A stretch of 64,000 nt of DNA from Okapia johnstoni. Lineage: Eukaryota; Chordata; Mammalia; Artiodactyla; Giraffidae. Below the pieces are notes generated by a model. It saw only the letters and a list, made by a program, of their open reading frames with translations, was not told the origin of the DNA and did not search any database. A program made the translations under genes and the position numbers. Positions 23,153-33,325 of the stretch are shown here, piece by piece (position 1 is the stretch's first letter; the number at the start of each line of letters is the position of its first letter). The stretch covers positions 7,709,501 to 7,773,500 of the forward strand of contig JAGTYA010000025.1 of the NCBI GenBank assembly GCA_024291935.2, read 5' to 3'.

Positions 23153-23739
23153 TCAGAGGAAAAAAAAAAAAAATCACCTGCCTTCAGATTCTTCGATTTA
23201 GATACTTCATTTTATATACTTATTTTGAGAGGAAAAGTTTTCACTTTAAACCACGATGATTGAACTGGATTCAAACAATCCAGTGGTAAAGATATGAGTA
23301 AAACATGTAGTAACTTCGCTTTAATGACTCAGTGTCACCGACAATGTGGTCTCAGTCTCTGAGAAGCAACCACTCATGTGGACACAGGCCCACAAGTGCA
23401 CCTTGACCTATGTTTGGAATAATGAGCCGTAGGAAAAAAAAAAAATCCCCAGTCCTCATCGTGCCTGTTCCACTGACCTGGATGCTACTGTGGCCCTGCT
23501 CACAGAAACACAGAAGAGGTAAGTGAACAGGCAGAAACTTCTATAGCAGTCCGGCAGAGTCACCTTACTTCCTGCAAATCTGCCAGACAGACAGTCTGAG
23601 AAGCCCCATGCTGGAGAGCGGCGGTCATACCTGCCGATTCCGCAGGGCAGTCAGTCCCCTGTGACTGACCCTGTCCCATCCCAGCTCCCCACGTCTTCCA
23701 CCTTCCGCTTCAAGGGTGGAACTACCCACAGTGACACTC

Positions 23740-24030
23740 AAAAACTGTGTTATTTCACATCTCGGTGCACGTGTTGCCTTTTTGTGAAAGGCTCTTCCAG
23801 CCTGTCTATCGGCAAACACCTGTTCTTCCCTCCAGACTTGGCACACACCTCCTCTGTCCTGCAGGACCCCTGTCCTTCCACATCCTCACTCCCCACTCTG
23901 TGCCCACAGACACGCTTCCAACCAAATCAAGTCTAGGCTTTAGAAACCAGGACCATGCCTTCTGCATTGAAGCTCAGCTGGTCGTGCAGGAGTCTGGCAC
24001 ATGGCAGCCCTCAATAAATACCACATCCCA
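23740..24030 (+). repeat. L2 LINE 3' end
   Basis: Ends in 'gagtctggcacatggcagcc' and 'ctcaataaatacc', the typical L2 terminus. Upstream pyrimidine-rich text with 'aaaggctcttccagcctgtc' fits the L2 3' region. Confidence 0.6.
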
Positions 24031-24276
24031 AAGGCAGACCCTCCTTCTTACTCCCTACTCCCCAGCACACACTGGATCATCTAACTCAACAATTCTCAGA
24101 CTGGAGTCTGTCAGCATCTACTGGGACAAGTCCTCGGATGTGAGGAACACTCACCTCGATCCTGATCAGGCTTCAGGTTACAGTCAACACATCCATTAAG
24201 AAATCGGAGCACTGGAAAATGTTGAAGTTCCTCAGGTTCATTCATTGATTGATATTGTCATAATTAAAGGACCAAC

Positions 24277-24493
24277 GGGCTTTCCAGGTGGCTCAGTGGT
24301 AAAGAATCTGCCGCCCAAGCAGGAGACATGGGTTCGATCCCTGGGTCGGGAAGATCCCCCGGAGAAGGAAATGACAACCCACTCCAGTATTCTTGCCTGG
24401 AGAATCCTCTGGACAGAGGAGCCTGGAGGGCTACAGTCCAGGAGTCACAGAGTCAGACGTGACTTGGCAACTACACAACAGCAACAAACAACA
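24277..24493 (+). mobile_element. Bov-tA SINE
   Basis: Head 'gggctttccaggtggctcag', body 'gaagatcccccggagaagga', tail 'gtgacttggcaactacacaa' and a CAACA-rich end. Possible short target repeat (CCAAC) on both sides. Confidence 0.93.
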
Positions 24494-24568
24494 GAAGTAC
24501 CAACAGGACTGTTCTTAAGGAAACTGGAAGGATGGTTCTAAATTTTATCCACAGAAAATCAGGTGGAA

Positions 24569-24588
24569 GTTTTTTTTTTTTTTTTTTT
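24569..24588 (+). repeat. T homopolymer
   Basis: Run of about 20 T just before the L1 fragment. Confidence 0.8.
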
Positions 24589-24599
24589 AAGGATGAAGA

Positions 24600-24955
24600 A
24601 ATTTGATCTATCAGACGCTTAAAACATAAAGCTATTGCATAGCATAGGAAACTATAATCAGTATTTTGTAATAACCTATATGGCAGAGAACCTGAAAAAG
24701 AATATACGTGTATGTATATGTGTAGGGCTTTCCTGGAGGCTCAGGAGTACAGAATCCACCAGAGACGCGGGAGATGCAAGTTCAGTCCCTGAGGCAGCGG
24801 ACTACTGTCCGTGGGGTCACAAACAGTTGGGCACGACTCAGCACGTACATATACACAAATATATATGCGTGTGTATAACTGAATCACTTTGCTGTACGCC
24901 CAAAACTCACACAAAACTGTAAATCAACTATACTCCAATAAAAAGAAACAAACAT
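24600..24955 (+). mobile_element. Artiodactyl L1 3' end, split by a SINE
   Basis: 'tattgcatagcataggaaac' and 'aacctgaaaaagaatatacg' form the left part. After the nested SINE it resumes with 'gtataactgaatcactttgc' and 'gtaaatcaactatactccaa', the standard 3' end of cetartiodactyl L1. 5'-truncated. Confidence 0.85.
24727..24850 (+). mobile_element. Bov-tA SINE, shortened, inside L1
   Basis: Starts 'gggctttcctggaggctcag' and ends 'agttgggcacgactcagcac'. The central CTCCAGTATTCTTGCC block is missing, so it carries an internal deletion of about 80 bases. It interrupts the surrounding L1 and is therefore younger. Confidence 0.8.
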
Positions 24956-25239
24956 AAAGGAAAGAACATTTCCAGGGCAGAACTGTATACACAATGAGAG
25001 ACATGAAACACACCGTCAGTGTTTCCACTGCAAAAACCTTTAAAAGGCGTCTGAAAACGTTCAGATGAGATCTAATTTGGAACGGGGAAATGTTTTCTTT
25101 GCCTGAAAATATTAAATCAAAGAAAGAAGTCACAGAGGAAACTACTGAAGAATTTGAATATATAAATTTTGTTTTTGTACATCTGAAAACGCCAAAGCCG
25201 AACAGAGAGGCAAAACAGAAAAATATATCTGTAAACGTA

Positions 25240-26010
25240 TACTATGGAGAATGAAGGATACCTATTCTTGATATATAAAGAATGTTTGAAAATAGAAAAC
25301 CAGAAAAAAAACTAATCTTAAAAATTATTTTTAAACGACCAAAGAACGTGAGCAACAAAGGACAATATAGTTTTAAAAAGCCTATTCGATCTCAATAAAA
25401 AATAGAAAAACATACCAATTTAAACAAGTAAGTGATTTTCCATCTGCCAAAATAACAACAGCAACAAAGACATTTCAACCTTATGTAATGCTGGTGAGGC
25501 GAGCTGCCCCCGGAATTCGTGTTGGTGCTAGTGAAAATGTGAGCAGGCAATACCTTTCCACGGAGCAGTCCACAAGAGTTACATAAAGCTGCTTATCATG
25601 CTTTAGTTTACAATAATGAAAGCTCGAAAACCCAAAAGTCCAAAAATCGGGGAATGCATGAAAATTGTGCTGTATCAATGACAGAATAGCATGCATGCAA
25701 CCGCTATAATTCCTTCTAAAATACATGATGACAGGAAAAACAATACACTCGAAACGTGTGATAACAAAGCTACATATAGTAACATATAATAAACAAGCAA
25801 ATAAAAACAGAATATAAACATAGTAGGTACACCAAACACCATTTTGCTTATGTATTCTTAAGTATACACACACATACAGAAAAAATAATACACAAAGAAG
25901 TATTTAAAAGACTGGAAAGTGCACCAAAACATTAGCAGTGGCTATCTTGGAGGTATGGGCATTTGTTAAATTTTTCTGCATTTCTATATTACCCACAAAG
26001 ACTATATTTC
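25240..26010 (+). mobile_element. Old L1M LINE fragment
   Basis: AT-rich text in L1 order: 'aaaaatcggggaatgcatga', 'cagaatagcatgcatgcaac', then 'gcagtggctatcttggaggt' and 'tttctgcatttctatattac'. These resemble decayed ORF2-tail and 3' UTR sequences of L1M. Boundaries are uncertain. Confidence 0.5.
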
Positions 26011-26239
26011 TCATATAATCAAAGTGAGGGTGCAGGAAGGTCCTCACTTTTGAAAAAGCAGGCGCATGATGAGAAACTACACCCTGATGAAGCAAAAGCA
26101 ATGGATCAGTTATATCTAATTCTTAACACCATGATATGTCCTTTTGATTTAGATTTCACAACTAATGACTAAAAAATTTCAAACATTTAGAACTTTGTAA
26201 GATTTAAAGATGTTTATGATGAGGTATCTGTCCTAAAGA

Positions 26240-26455
26240 ACAGTCTACAAAGGAACCCGTACACAAAAAGACAACCCTCAAAATGGGACAAAATATTTGC
26301 AAACGAAGCAACTGACAAGGGATTAATTTCCAAAATAAACAGTTCACGCAACTCAATATAAAAAAAAAAATCAAAAGAAAAGGGCAGAGGATCTAAACAC
26401 ACATTTCTCCAAGAAGACATGAGCACACGCATGTGTGTATGGGTGTGTATGTGTA
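26240..26455 (+). mobile_element. L1 LINE fragment, left part
   Basis: 'caaaatatttgcaaacgaag', 'ggattaatttccaaaataaa' and 'gatctaaacacacatttctc' are ORF2-tail sequences of L1. The element resumes after two nested insertions at 27433-27475. Confidence 0.8.
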
Positions 26456-26654
26456 CTTTCTCAGTCGTGTCCAACTCTTTATGACCCCATGGGCTGTAGC
26501 CCACCAGGCTCCTCTGTCCATGGGATTCTCCAGGCAAGAGTACTGGAGTGGGGTGCCATTTCCTCCTCCAGGGGAATCTTCCCGATCCAGGATTTGAACC
26601 TGGGTCTCCTGCATTGAAGGCAGATTCTTTATCCACTGAGCTACGAGGGAAGCC
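26456..26654 (-). mobile_element. Bov-tA SINE inside L1
   Basis: Complete reversed copy: 'tctcagtcgtgtccaactct' through 'ctccaggcaagagtactgga' to 'gagctacgagggaagccc'. It splits the L1 and abuts the BovB insertion. Confidence 0.93.
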
Positions 26655-26665
26655 CACAGTACAGT

Positions 26666-27421
26666 TCAGTTCAGCTCAGTCGCTCTGTCATCTCCGACTC
26701 TTTGCGACCCCATGAATTGCAGCACGCCAGGCCTCCCTGTCCATCACCAACTCCCGGAGTCCACCCAAATCCATGTCCATTGAGTCAGTGATGCCATCCA
26801 GCCATCTCATCCTCTGTCGTCCCCTTCTCCTCCTGCCCCCAATCCTTCCCAGCATCAGGGTCTTTTCCAATGAGTCAACTCTTCGCATGAGGTGGCCAAA
26901 GTATTGGAGTTTCAGCTTCAATATCAGTCCTTCCAATGAACACCCAGGACTGATCTCCTTTAGGATGGACTGGTTGGATCTCCTTGCAGTCCAAGGGACT
27001 CTCAAGAGACTGTTCCAGTACCACAGTTCAAAAGCATCAATTCTTCGGCTCTCAGCTTTCTTTATAGTCCAACTCTCACATCCATACATGACCACTGGAA
27101 AAACCATAGCCTTGACTAGACGGACCTTTGTTGACAAAGTAATGTCTCTGCTTTTTAATATGCTGTCTAGGTTGGTCATAACTTTCCTTCCAAGGAGTAA
27201 GCGTCTTTTAATTTCATGGCTGCAATCACCATCTGCAGTGATTTTGGAGCCCCAAAAAATAAAGTCAGCCACTCTTTCCACTGTTTCCCCATCTACTTGC
27301 CATGAAGTGATGGATGGGACCAGATGCCATGATCTTAGTTTTCTGAATGTTGAGCTTTAAGCCAACTTTTTCACTCTCCTCTTTTACTTTCATCAAGAGG
27401 CTCTTTAGTTCTTCTTCATTT
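26666..27421 (-). mobile_element. BovB (RTE) LINE 3' end with perfect target duplication
   Basis: A 756-base, 5'-truncated BovB lies in reverse, flanked by perfect 11-base repeats CACAGTACAGT at 26655-26665 and 27422-27432. The minus strand keeps one long frame (26688-27281, 197 codons). It reads as the C-terminal part of the BovB polyprotein downstream of the reverse transcriptase, with motifs [18 protein letters not shown] and [15 protein letters not shown]. It has no promoter or reverse-transcriptase core, so it is dead, but its low divergence points to recent insertion. Confidence 0.95.
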
Positions 27422-27432
27422 CACAGTACAGT

Positions 27433-27475
27433 GGTGTATGTCAATTATATCTCAGTAAATCTGGGGGGCTGAGGA
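27433..27475 (+). mobile_element. L1 LINE fragment, right part
   Basis: 'tgtcaattatatctcagtaa' is the L1 3' terminus. It completes the element begun at 26240. Confidence 0.65.
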
Positions 27476-29322
27476 AAACAGCCTACAAAGAGAAACTCCC
27501 TATACTTTAAACTGTCAGAGAATGTGGACATGTACGCATATGCTTGTCTTCTGTTAGTCACTAATTATTTCATGTATTAGTATCGGAAGAAAAGGAAAAC
27601 CAACCTCCCCACAGCATAAAATAAGGGCTCCATAAATGTTCATTACAGCAGCGTCTCCGCATCTTTGTGGAATAATGATGGCAAAATGATGACAGAAGGA
27701 AGCCCAGGCTAATTACTAGGTTAAATGGTTCTATTTGCTAGAAAATTGACTACCACTATAGAATAGCAGCAGCAAAACTGTGAGCTGCCGCATAAAAGCC
27801 AAATGATCAAAACCACTCTCCAGACACTTATTAAAAAATAAAATGCTTTCATTAGCACACTTGCTGAGCAGGGAATATTTCAATGTCAAGTCCGACAATA
27901 ATTTCTTCAAAGACACCCCAGGAAATGTAAATAACCCGAAAGGGCTCCTTGGTGCCCCCAGTGGATTCCACTGCTCTGCTCTTTCCAGAATTCTAAGCAA
28001 CATATTTAACTAATGCTGTCATTTTAAAGTTTATTTTTCTCCTTCCCACACATTTATTTTTTTTAATCACTTCAACCCAATAGGTAGATAATAATCAAAA
28101 AGACTCTACCAAATGATCAAAGCAAGTTGATGGTAGTAACTTGATCTACAGTATTGCTTAACCAAAAAGCTGGATGTGCAAAAACACCATGTTAAAAGCC
28201 TGTCTATATCTGTGGATACATTCTTCAGTATAATATGAACAGTAACAACATAATGTGATGATAATGTTTGCTAAATGCTTCACTGGTCAAAGTACTGTCA
28301 CTTTTTAATGTTACTATCTTAATTCATATGACAAGGTGGTGAGAAGGAAAAGAATAGAAGAGGGTTTCAGGAAAAGCAAACAGCACGGAGAGGTAAGAAA
28401 GAAGAGTTAAGGAACCAGACCTTCTTTTCTTTTAAATACCGTGTAGAATGCAAAGTTCTATGGCCCCTCAAAGGCTCAGTTCAAAAATCCCACCTCCCAC
28501 AAGAACCCCAGTTAGCTAGGCTTCATCTCTTTATTCCACTGTTTCTTAGGTTTATACTTGCACTTAATTCTAAAAGAAAGCAGATGATGAGATGATGTTT
28601 GCATCTCTCCTCTACCTGATTATAAAGACTGCTTTGCACACAGTGACTCTTCAACAGTATAGCGATGAATTAAAACAAAACAAAACACATGCACTAATAT
28701 GAATATATGTTATTTTCAAACAGCTCACACATCAAGGATTTGGACCTGAATATTTTATTTTCTGTTAGTAGATTTTTCTCTCAAAGAAAGAATTCCTAAA
28801 TGTATCACAAAACATTGCTTATTTCTCTAACTTGGAGTTGCTCACACTGAAATGATGAAAAGTTGGCAATGTTTTGTCAAATTTTTCACAATAGCAAATG
28901 CCATTAAGCTGTATGTCTTAACCTTTACTGTTTATAAAATAGTACTATTTCTAAGCTAAACACTCTCAACTTCTGTTAAGTATAACTAGATGATATGCTG
29001 TAATATAATGGGATTTTTAACACAAATACATATATTTTTTAAAAAACTTAAAATGGTTCTTCAAAACCAGGATTTAAACTTTCAATACAATAGCACCCTC
29101 TAGGGGTGAGTATTAAGTTGCAAAGACAATTTTGGGAAAGCAAACCACCTGATTTCTGAGTTGAAACACAATCAACCTATTAATCTAAAAAGTCACTGTA
29201 CATATCTTTTAACAAACAGCTCCACTCTCACTAAACTTTGAAAAAATTAAAATAACATACTAACAAAAACCAATTTACTTGATATCGAATGAGTGAATTG
29301 GAAATCTGCTTGATGACCATTT
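27476..29322. other. Single-copy AT-rich DNA with one L2 end
   Basis: No gene recognised. An L2-like 3' region is visible at 28440-28680 ('tggcccctcaaaggctcagt', 'cccacctcccacaagaaccc'). Confidence 0.45.
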
Positions 29323-29515
29323 TCCCAGGCGGCACTGGTGGTAAAGAACCCGCCTGCCAATGCAGGAGATGTAAGAGACGTGGGTTCACTCCCCTAGAGG
29401 AGAGCATGGCAACCCACTGCAGTATTCTTGCCTGGAGAATCCCGTGGAAAGAGGAGCCTGGCAGGCTACAGTCCATAGGGTCAAAAATAGTCGGACACAA
29501 TTGAAGCGACATAGC
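29323..29515 (+). mobile_element. Bov-tA SINE
   Basis: 'cccaggcggcactggtggta', 'gccaatgcaggagatgtaag', 'gcagtattcttgcctggaga' and 'atagtcggacacaattgaag'. The GCACTAGTGGTAAAG-type head marks a distinct Bov-tA subfamily, also seen at 39590 and 57055. It has a short deletion in the body. Confidence 0.9.
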
Positions 29516-29611
29516 ATACACGATAAAAATAGCATTTAAAAGTGCAGACTGGGACTGATGTTTTAAATAAATCAGACTAAACCAGTACTGAGGAAGGGAA
29601 TATAATTAACT

Positions 29612-29749
29612 GGAATTCCCTGCTGGTCCAGTGGTTAGGTCTCTGTGCTCTCAGCTGCCAAGGGGCCCAGTTTTGATTCAGTCCTGGTCAGAGAACTAAG
29701 ATTCCACAGGCCGTGTGGCACAAAGAAAATAAATAAAAAATTTAAAAAA
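29612..29749 (+). mobile_element. CHR-type tRNA-Glu SINE
   Basis: 'ggaattccctgctggtccag', 'tcctggtcagagaactaaga' and 'ccgtgtggcacaaagaaaat' with an A-rich tail. TAATTA-containing flanks suggest the target duplication. Confidence 0.8.
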
Positions 29750-30269
29750 TTAATTAGCATTCTCAAGAAAGGAGAAATCTTTTGGGAAACATTATAACTT
29801 GCTAGTTTTAAACTAGTGCTTTATATGCTTGAAACAGATGTTTCCTTATGAACAAAAATTATTATTTTAGTGGTTTTTCATCATTAAAATTTAGTTCAGT
29901 AAATCCCAAAGAACCACCATAAATAAACTATTATTCTGATATTAACATTCTCACAAATTATAATTATCCACAGACGTTTTCTTGCCAGGTTGGGTAGAAC
30001 TAACTAGTAAAACAGGAGAAGTCCAATGGAAGAAAAGTCCTCAATGTTTAATATCTGAAGGTCAGTGTTCGTGATAGTTCCAATTTCTGATTCAGTCTTC
30101 ACCTAGCAGTTCAATTTGCCTTCACAGTATTTCACTCACTGAGCACCTTTTTCTACCTCCAGAATTACCCTTTCAACCAGTTAGGATCCAGTCCAGAAGA
30201 GGAACCATGCCTGTTTTTTAACAGAGAATTTTAATGCCCCTGCCAGCAACTACCCCATGAGGTAACTTC
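29750..30269. other. Single-copy AT-rich DNA
   Basis: Nothing recognised in this stretch of about 520 bases. Confidence 0.4.
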
Positions 30270-31075
30270 TATCCTAATATTTAAGAGTATTTGATCAGTT
30301 TGACCACTTAATACAAATAGAATCATATGCTATGTACTTCTGTGTGATTAAATCCTTGCACTCAATTTTATATTTATGAACGTCATCCTTATTTTTACAT
30401 GAAGGTGAAGAACCACCCCTTTTCATGGCTGTGTAGTATTCCAGCACTCTAATAGACCACACATCATTCTACATTTGATGAACATTTAGGTAGTTTCTCT
30501 GCGGAGGATATTATATATTGTGCCCCTACAAATATTCTAGTCCCCGTCTTTGGTGAGCATTGACTGCATTTCTGCTGCACACATGTCTGGGAGTACATAC
30601 ATTAGGTCTTACAGCAAGCATACGTTCAGTTTAAGTAGATACCATCAAACAGCTTTCCAAAGCATTTGTACCAATTTAGACGCCTGTCTCCCTTGTGGCT
30701 CAGTGGTAAAGAATCCACCTGTCAGTGCAGAAATCACAGGAGACACTGATTCAATGCCGACATCAGGAAGATTCCCCTGGAGGAGGAAAGGGCAACCCCT
30801 CCAGTATTCTTGCCTGGGAAATCTATGGACAGAGGAGCCTGGTGGCTATGGTTAAGGGGTTGCAAAGACTCAGACACAACAGAGTGAACAAGCACGAGCG
30901 TGCATTCTGCTGCCATCAGCATATGGGATTTCAGGTCGCTCCACACCCTTGCCAGCACTTTCCATCTTCTCATTCCCACCACTCGGGTGGGTACGGAGCA
31001 GCCTCACTGCAGTTCTACTTCGCACTTCTCTGACCAAGAGCAAAAACTCTTAATTGCTTGCAAGGGACAGAGCGA
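30270..31075 (-). mobile_element. Old L1M LINE, reversed, split by a SINE
   Basis: Reversed L1 text: 'aatacaaatagaatcatatg', 'catggctgtgtagtattcca', 'catttgatgaacatttaggt' and 'agataccatcaaacagcttt'. A Bov-tA interrupts at 30683-30893. It resumes with 'cacacccttgccagcacttt' and 'cttcgcacttctctgaccaa'. Confidence 0.75.
30683..30893 (+). mobile_element. Bov-tA SINE inside L1M
   Basis: 'cctgtctcccttgtggctca', 'ggaagattcccctggaggag', 'ccagtattcttgcctgggaa' and 'aagactcagacacaacagag'. The host L1M continues on both sides. Confidence 0.9.
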
Positions 31076-31526
31076 TAGGATCCGTCACACAGAACAGAGG
31101 CGGAGGGTCTAACCCGGTGGCTCTCAAACAGAGCCATGTTGCACCCTCCAGCCCAGGGAACTCTGGCGATGCCTGGTTGTCACAGCTTTACAGGACTTCT
31201 GGCACCTAGTGGACAGAGGCCAGGGATGCTGCCAAACACGCTACAATGCATGGGACAGCTTCCCAGAGCCAAGAATCATCTGACCAAAACAGTAGTAACA
31301 TCGCTGCCGAGAAACCATGATCTAGCTCGCAAACCCTTCCTAGAATCCTTCTCCCTAGTCAGGTAATCAGTGTAATCGATGGCTGGTACAGCTCAAGAGA
31401 TCCACTGCCTGCAGTTTCCCTGAGCCGAAGGAACAGAAAGGACTCTTACTACGTGCTGGGCGTGGCACATGGTGGAGCCCTAGGTTCTCACCTATCTTGT
31501 CTCTTGTTAAAACCTCGCAACTATTT
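31076..31526. other. Single-copy DNA
   Basis: No gene or clear repeat, although 'cccggtggctctcaaacaga' near 31112 may be a hAT terminal remnant. Confidence 0.4.
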
Positions 31527-31530
31527 AAAG

Positions 31531-32249
31531 GAATTAAAGAGCCTCTTGATGAAGGTGAAAGAGGAGAGTGAAAAAGCTGGCTTAAAACTCAACATTCAAA
31601 AAACGAAGATCATGGTGTCTGGTCTTATCACTTCATGGCAAAGAGATGGGGAAACAGTGACAAGGTTTATTTTCTTGAGCTAAAAATCAGTGCAGACAGT
31701 GACTGCAGCCATGAAATTAAAAGACGCTTGCTCCTGGGAAGAAAAGTTATGACAAGCCTAGACAGCACAAAAATCAGAGCCATTACTTTGCCTACACAGG
31801 TCTGTATAGTCAAAGCTAAAGCTTTTCCAGGAGTCATGTACGGATGTGAGAGTTGGACCATAAAGAAGGCTGAGCGCCAAAGAATTGATGCCTTTGAACT
31901 GTGGTGCGGGAGAAGGCTCTTGAAAGTCCCTTGGACAGCAAGGAGATCAAACCAGTCAATCCTAAAGGAAATCAACCCTGAATATTCATTGAAAAGACTG
32001 ATGCTAAAGCTGAAGTTCCAATACTCTGGCCACCTGATGCAAAGAGCCGACTCACTGGAAAAGACCCTGATGCTGGGAAAGATTGAAGGCAGGAGAAGGG
32101 GATGACAGAGGATGAGACGGCTGGATGGCATCACCGACTCAATGGACATGAGTTTGAGTGAATTCTGGGAAATGGTGAAGGACAGGGAAGCCTGGCATGC
32201 TGCGGTCCGTGGGGTCGCAAAGAGTCAGCCACGACTGAGCAATGGACAA
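31531..32249 (+). mobile_element. BovB LINE 3' end
   Basis: 5'-truncated BovB in sense. It begins inside the reverse transcriptase thumb region (SLLMKVKEESEKAGLKLN) and ends 'cgactgagcaatggacaaca'. Two frames (31453-31683 and 31635-32105) together cover the C-terminal protein, separated by a frameshift near 31660. A further stop lies at 32105. AACTAT on both sides is a possible short target duplication. Confidence 0.93.
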
Positions 32250-32261
32250 CAATAACTATCA

Positions 32262-32365
32262 CCGTTTTATACATGAGGAAACAGATATCAGGCTGAGAAG
32301 TTTGTCCAAACTCACACAGAGAGTGTAGATCTGGGATCGGAAGTAGTGGTTTTCCACTCTACCCA
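32262..32365 (-). repeat. MIR SINE remnant
   Basis: 'ccgttttatacatgaggaaa', 'aactcacacagagagtgtag' and 'atctgggatcggaagtagtg' follow the reversed MIR consensus in order. Confidence 0.75.
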
Positions 32366-32628
32366 GGGTCTTACTTTTAACCAAAGTAAGAAGAGTTTTT
32401 AAAGTCCACAATGACTGTTAACTTGCAAGGGATGAGTTTCATGGTAGATTTGCAAAAAGCAGCTGAATAAAAGGTAGAAAACGAGGTCCTTTGCAATGTG
32501 GAGTTAACGTGCATCTGTAAGAAAACTACCTTAACAACTGTAAACAAATTCATCTCCTTCACCACACCGTCATCTCTTTAAAATTAGACCCATGTCTTAT
32601 TTTTCTCTGGATATGCCTCAGTGCCTAT

Positions 32629-32846
32629 GGGACGTCCCCACTGACTCAGTGGGTAAACAATCTGCCTGCAATACAGGACACACAGGAGACAGGGGTTCAA
32701 TTCCTGAGTCGGGAAGATCCCTGGAGGAGGAAATGGCAACCCATTCCAGTATTCTTGCCTGAAAAATCCCATGGACAGAGGAGCCTGGTGGGCTACAGTC
32801 CATGGGGTCCCAAAGAGTCAGACATGACTTCACAACTAAGCATGCG
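32629..32846 (+). mobile_element. Bov-tA SINE with target duplication
   Basis: 'gggacgtccccactgactca', 'gaagatccctggaggaggaa' and 'agtcagacatgacttcacaa'. GTGCCTA occurs at 32621-32627 and 32847-32853, a 7-base target-site duplication. Confidence 0.93.
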
Positions 32847-32853
32847 GTGCCTA

Positions 32854-33199
32854 CAAGAGTATATATTCAAATTTTCCTGGATGAATTACTGACCTAAAAA
32901 ACACCAAAGAGGGATGAAAAGGTCTTCAAAAAGCAAGCAGATGGTTCAGATTTTTTTTTTTCCACAAAGTCAACTCTATTTTGGAAATATGAAATAAAAT
33001 GAAATGTTTTGGTTGAAGACATTCTATTAAATCAAGTAAAGGTCAATACCATCAAATTCTCTTCACAACACAAGCAATTCAGTTTTTCCAAAGATGGATT
33101 TGCCAGCATGGTCCTGCCATCATGCTTTGGATGTTACTTACTGATGCTCTGTCTGTGAGGACATCTCAGTCACAGACTCACCAGAAATCTATCCACTGG
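32854..33199. other. Single-copy DNA
   Basis: Nothing recognised. Confidence 0.4.
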
Positions 33200-33325
33200 A
33201 AGGAAGACAGGGTCTCAACCCTGGCCGAGCATTAGCATCACCAGGAAGCCCTGGAAGCTATAGATGCCAGGCCCTGAATCTGGCAAAGGAAATCTGGGGT
33301 GGGGCCCGGATAGACATATTATGAA
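33200..33325. repeat. MER5A-like hAT remnant
   Basis: 'gggtctcaaccctggccgag' and 'cattagcatcaccaggaagc', then 'gccaggccctgaatctggca', match the MER5 terminal segment and interior. Confidence 0.6.

Noticed and set aside
26688..27281. 197-codon minus-strand frame as a possible novel gene
   Set aside because: It is the C-terminal part of the BovB LINE protein within a truncated insertion bounded by target duplications.
31667..32149. 160-codon minus-strand frame
   Set aside because: It is the antisense translation of a BovB 3' end, a recurrent shadow frame seen at every BovB copy.
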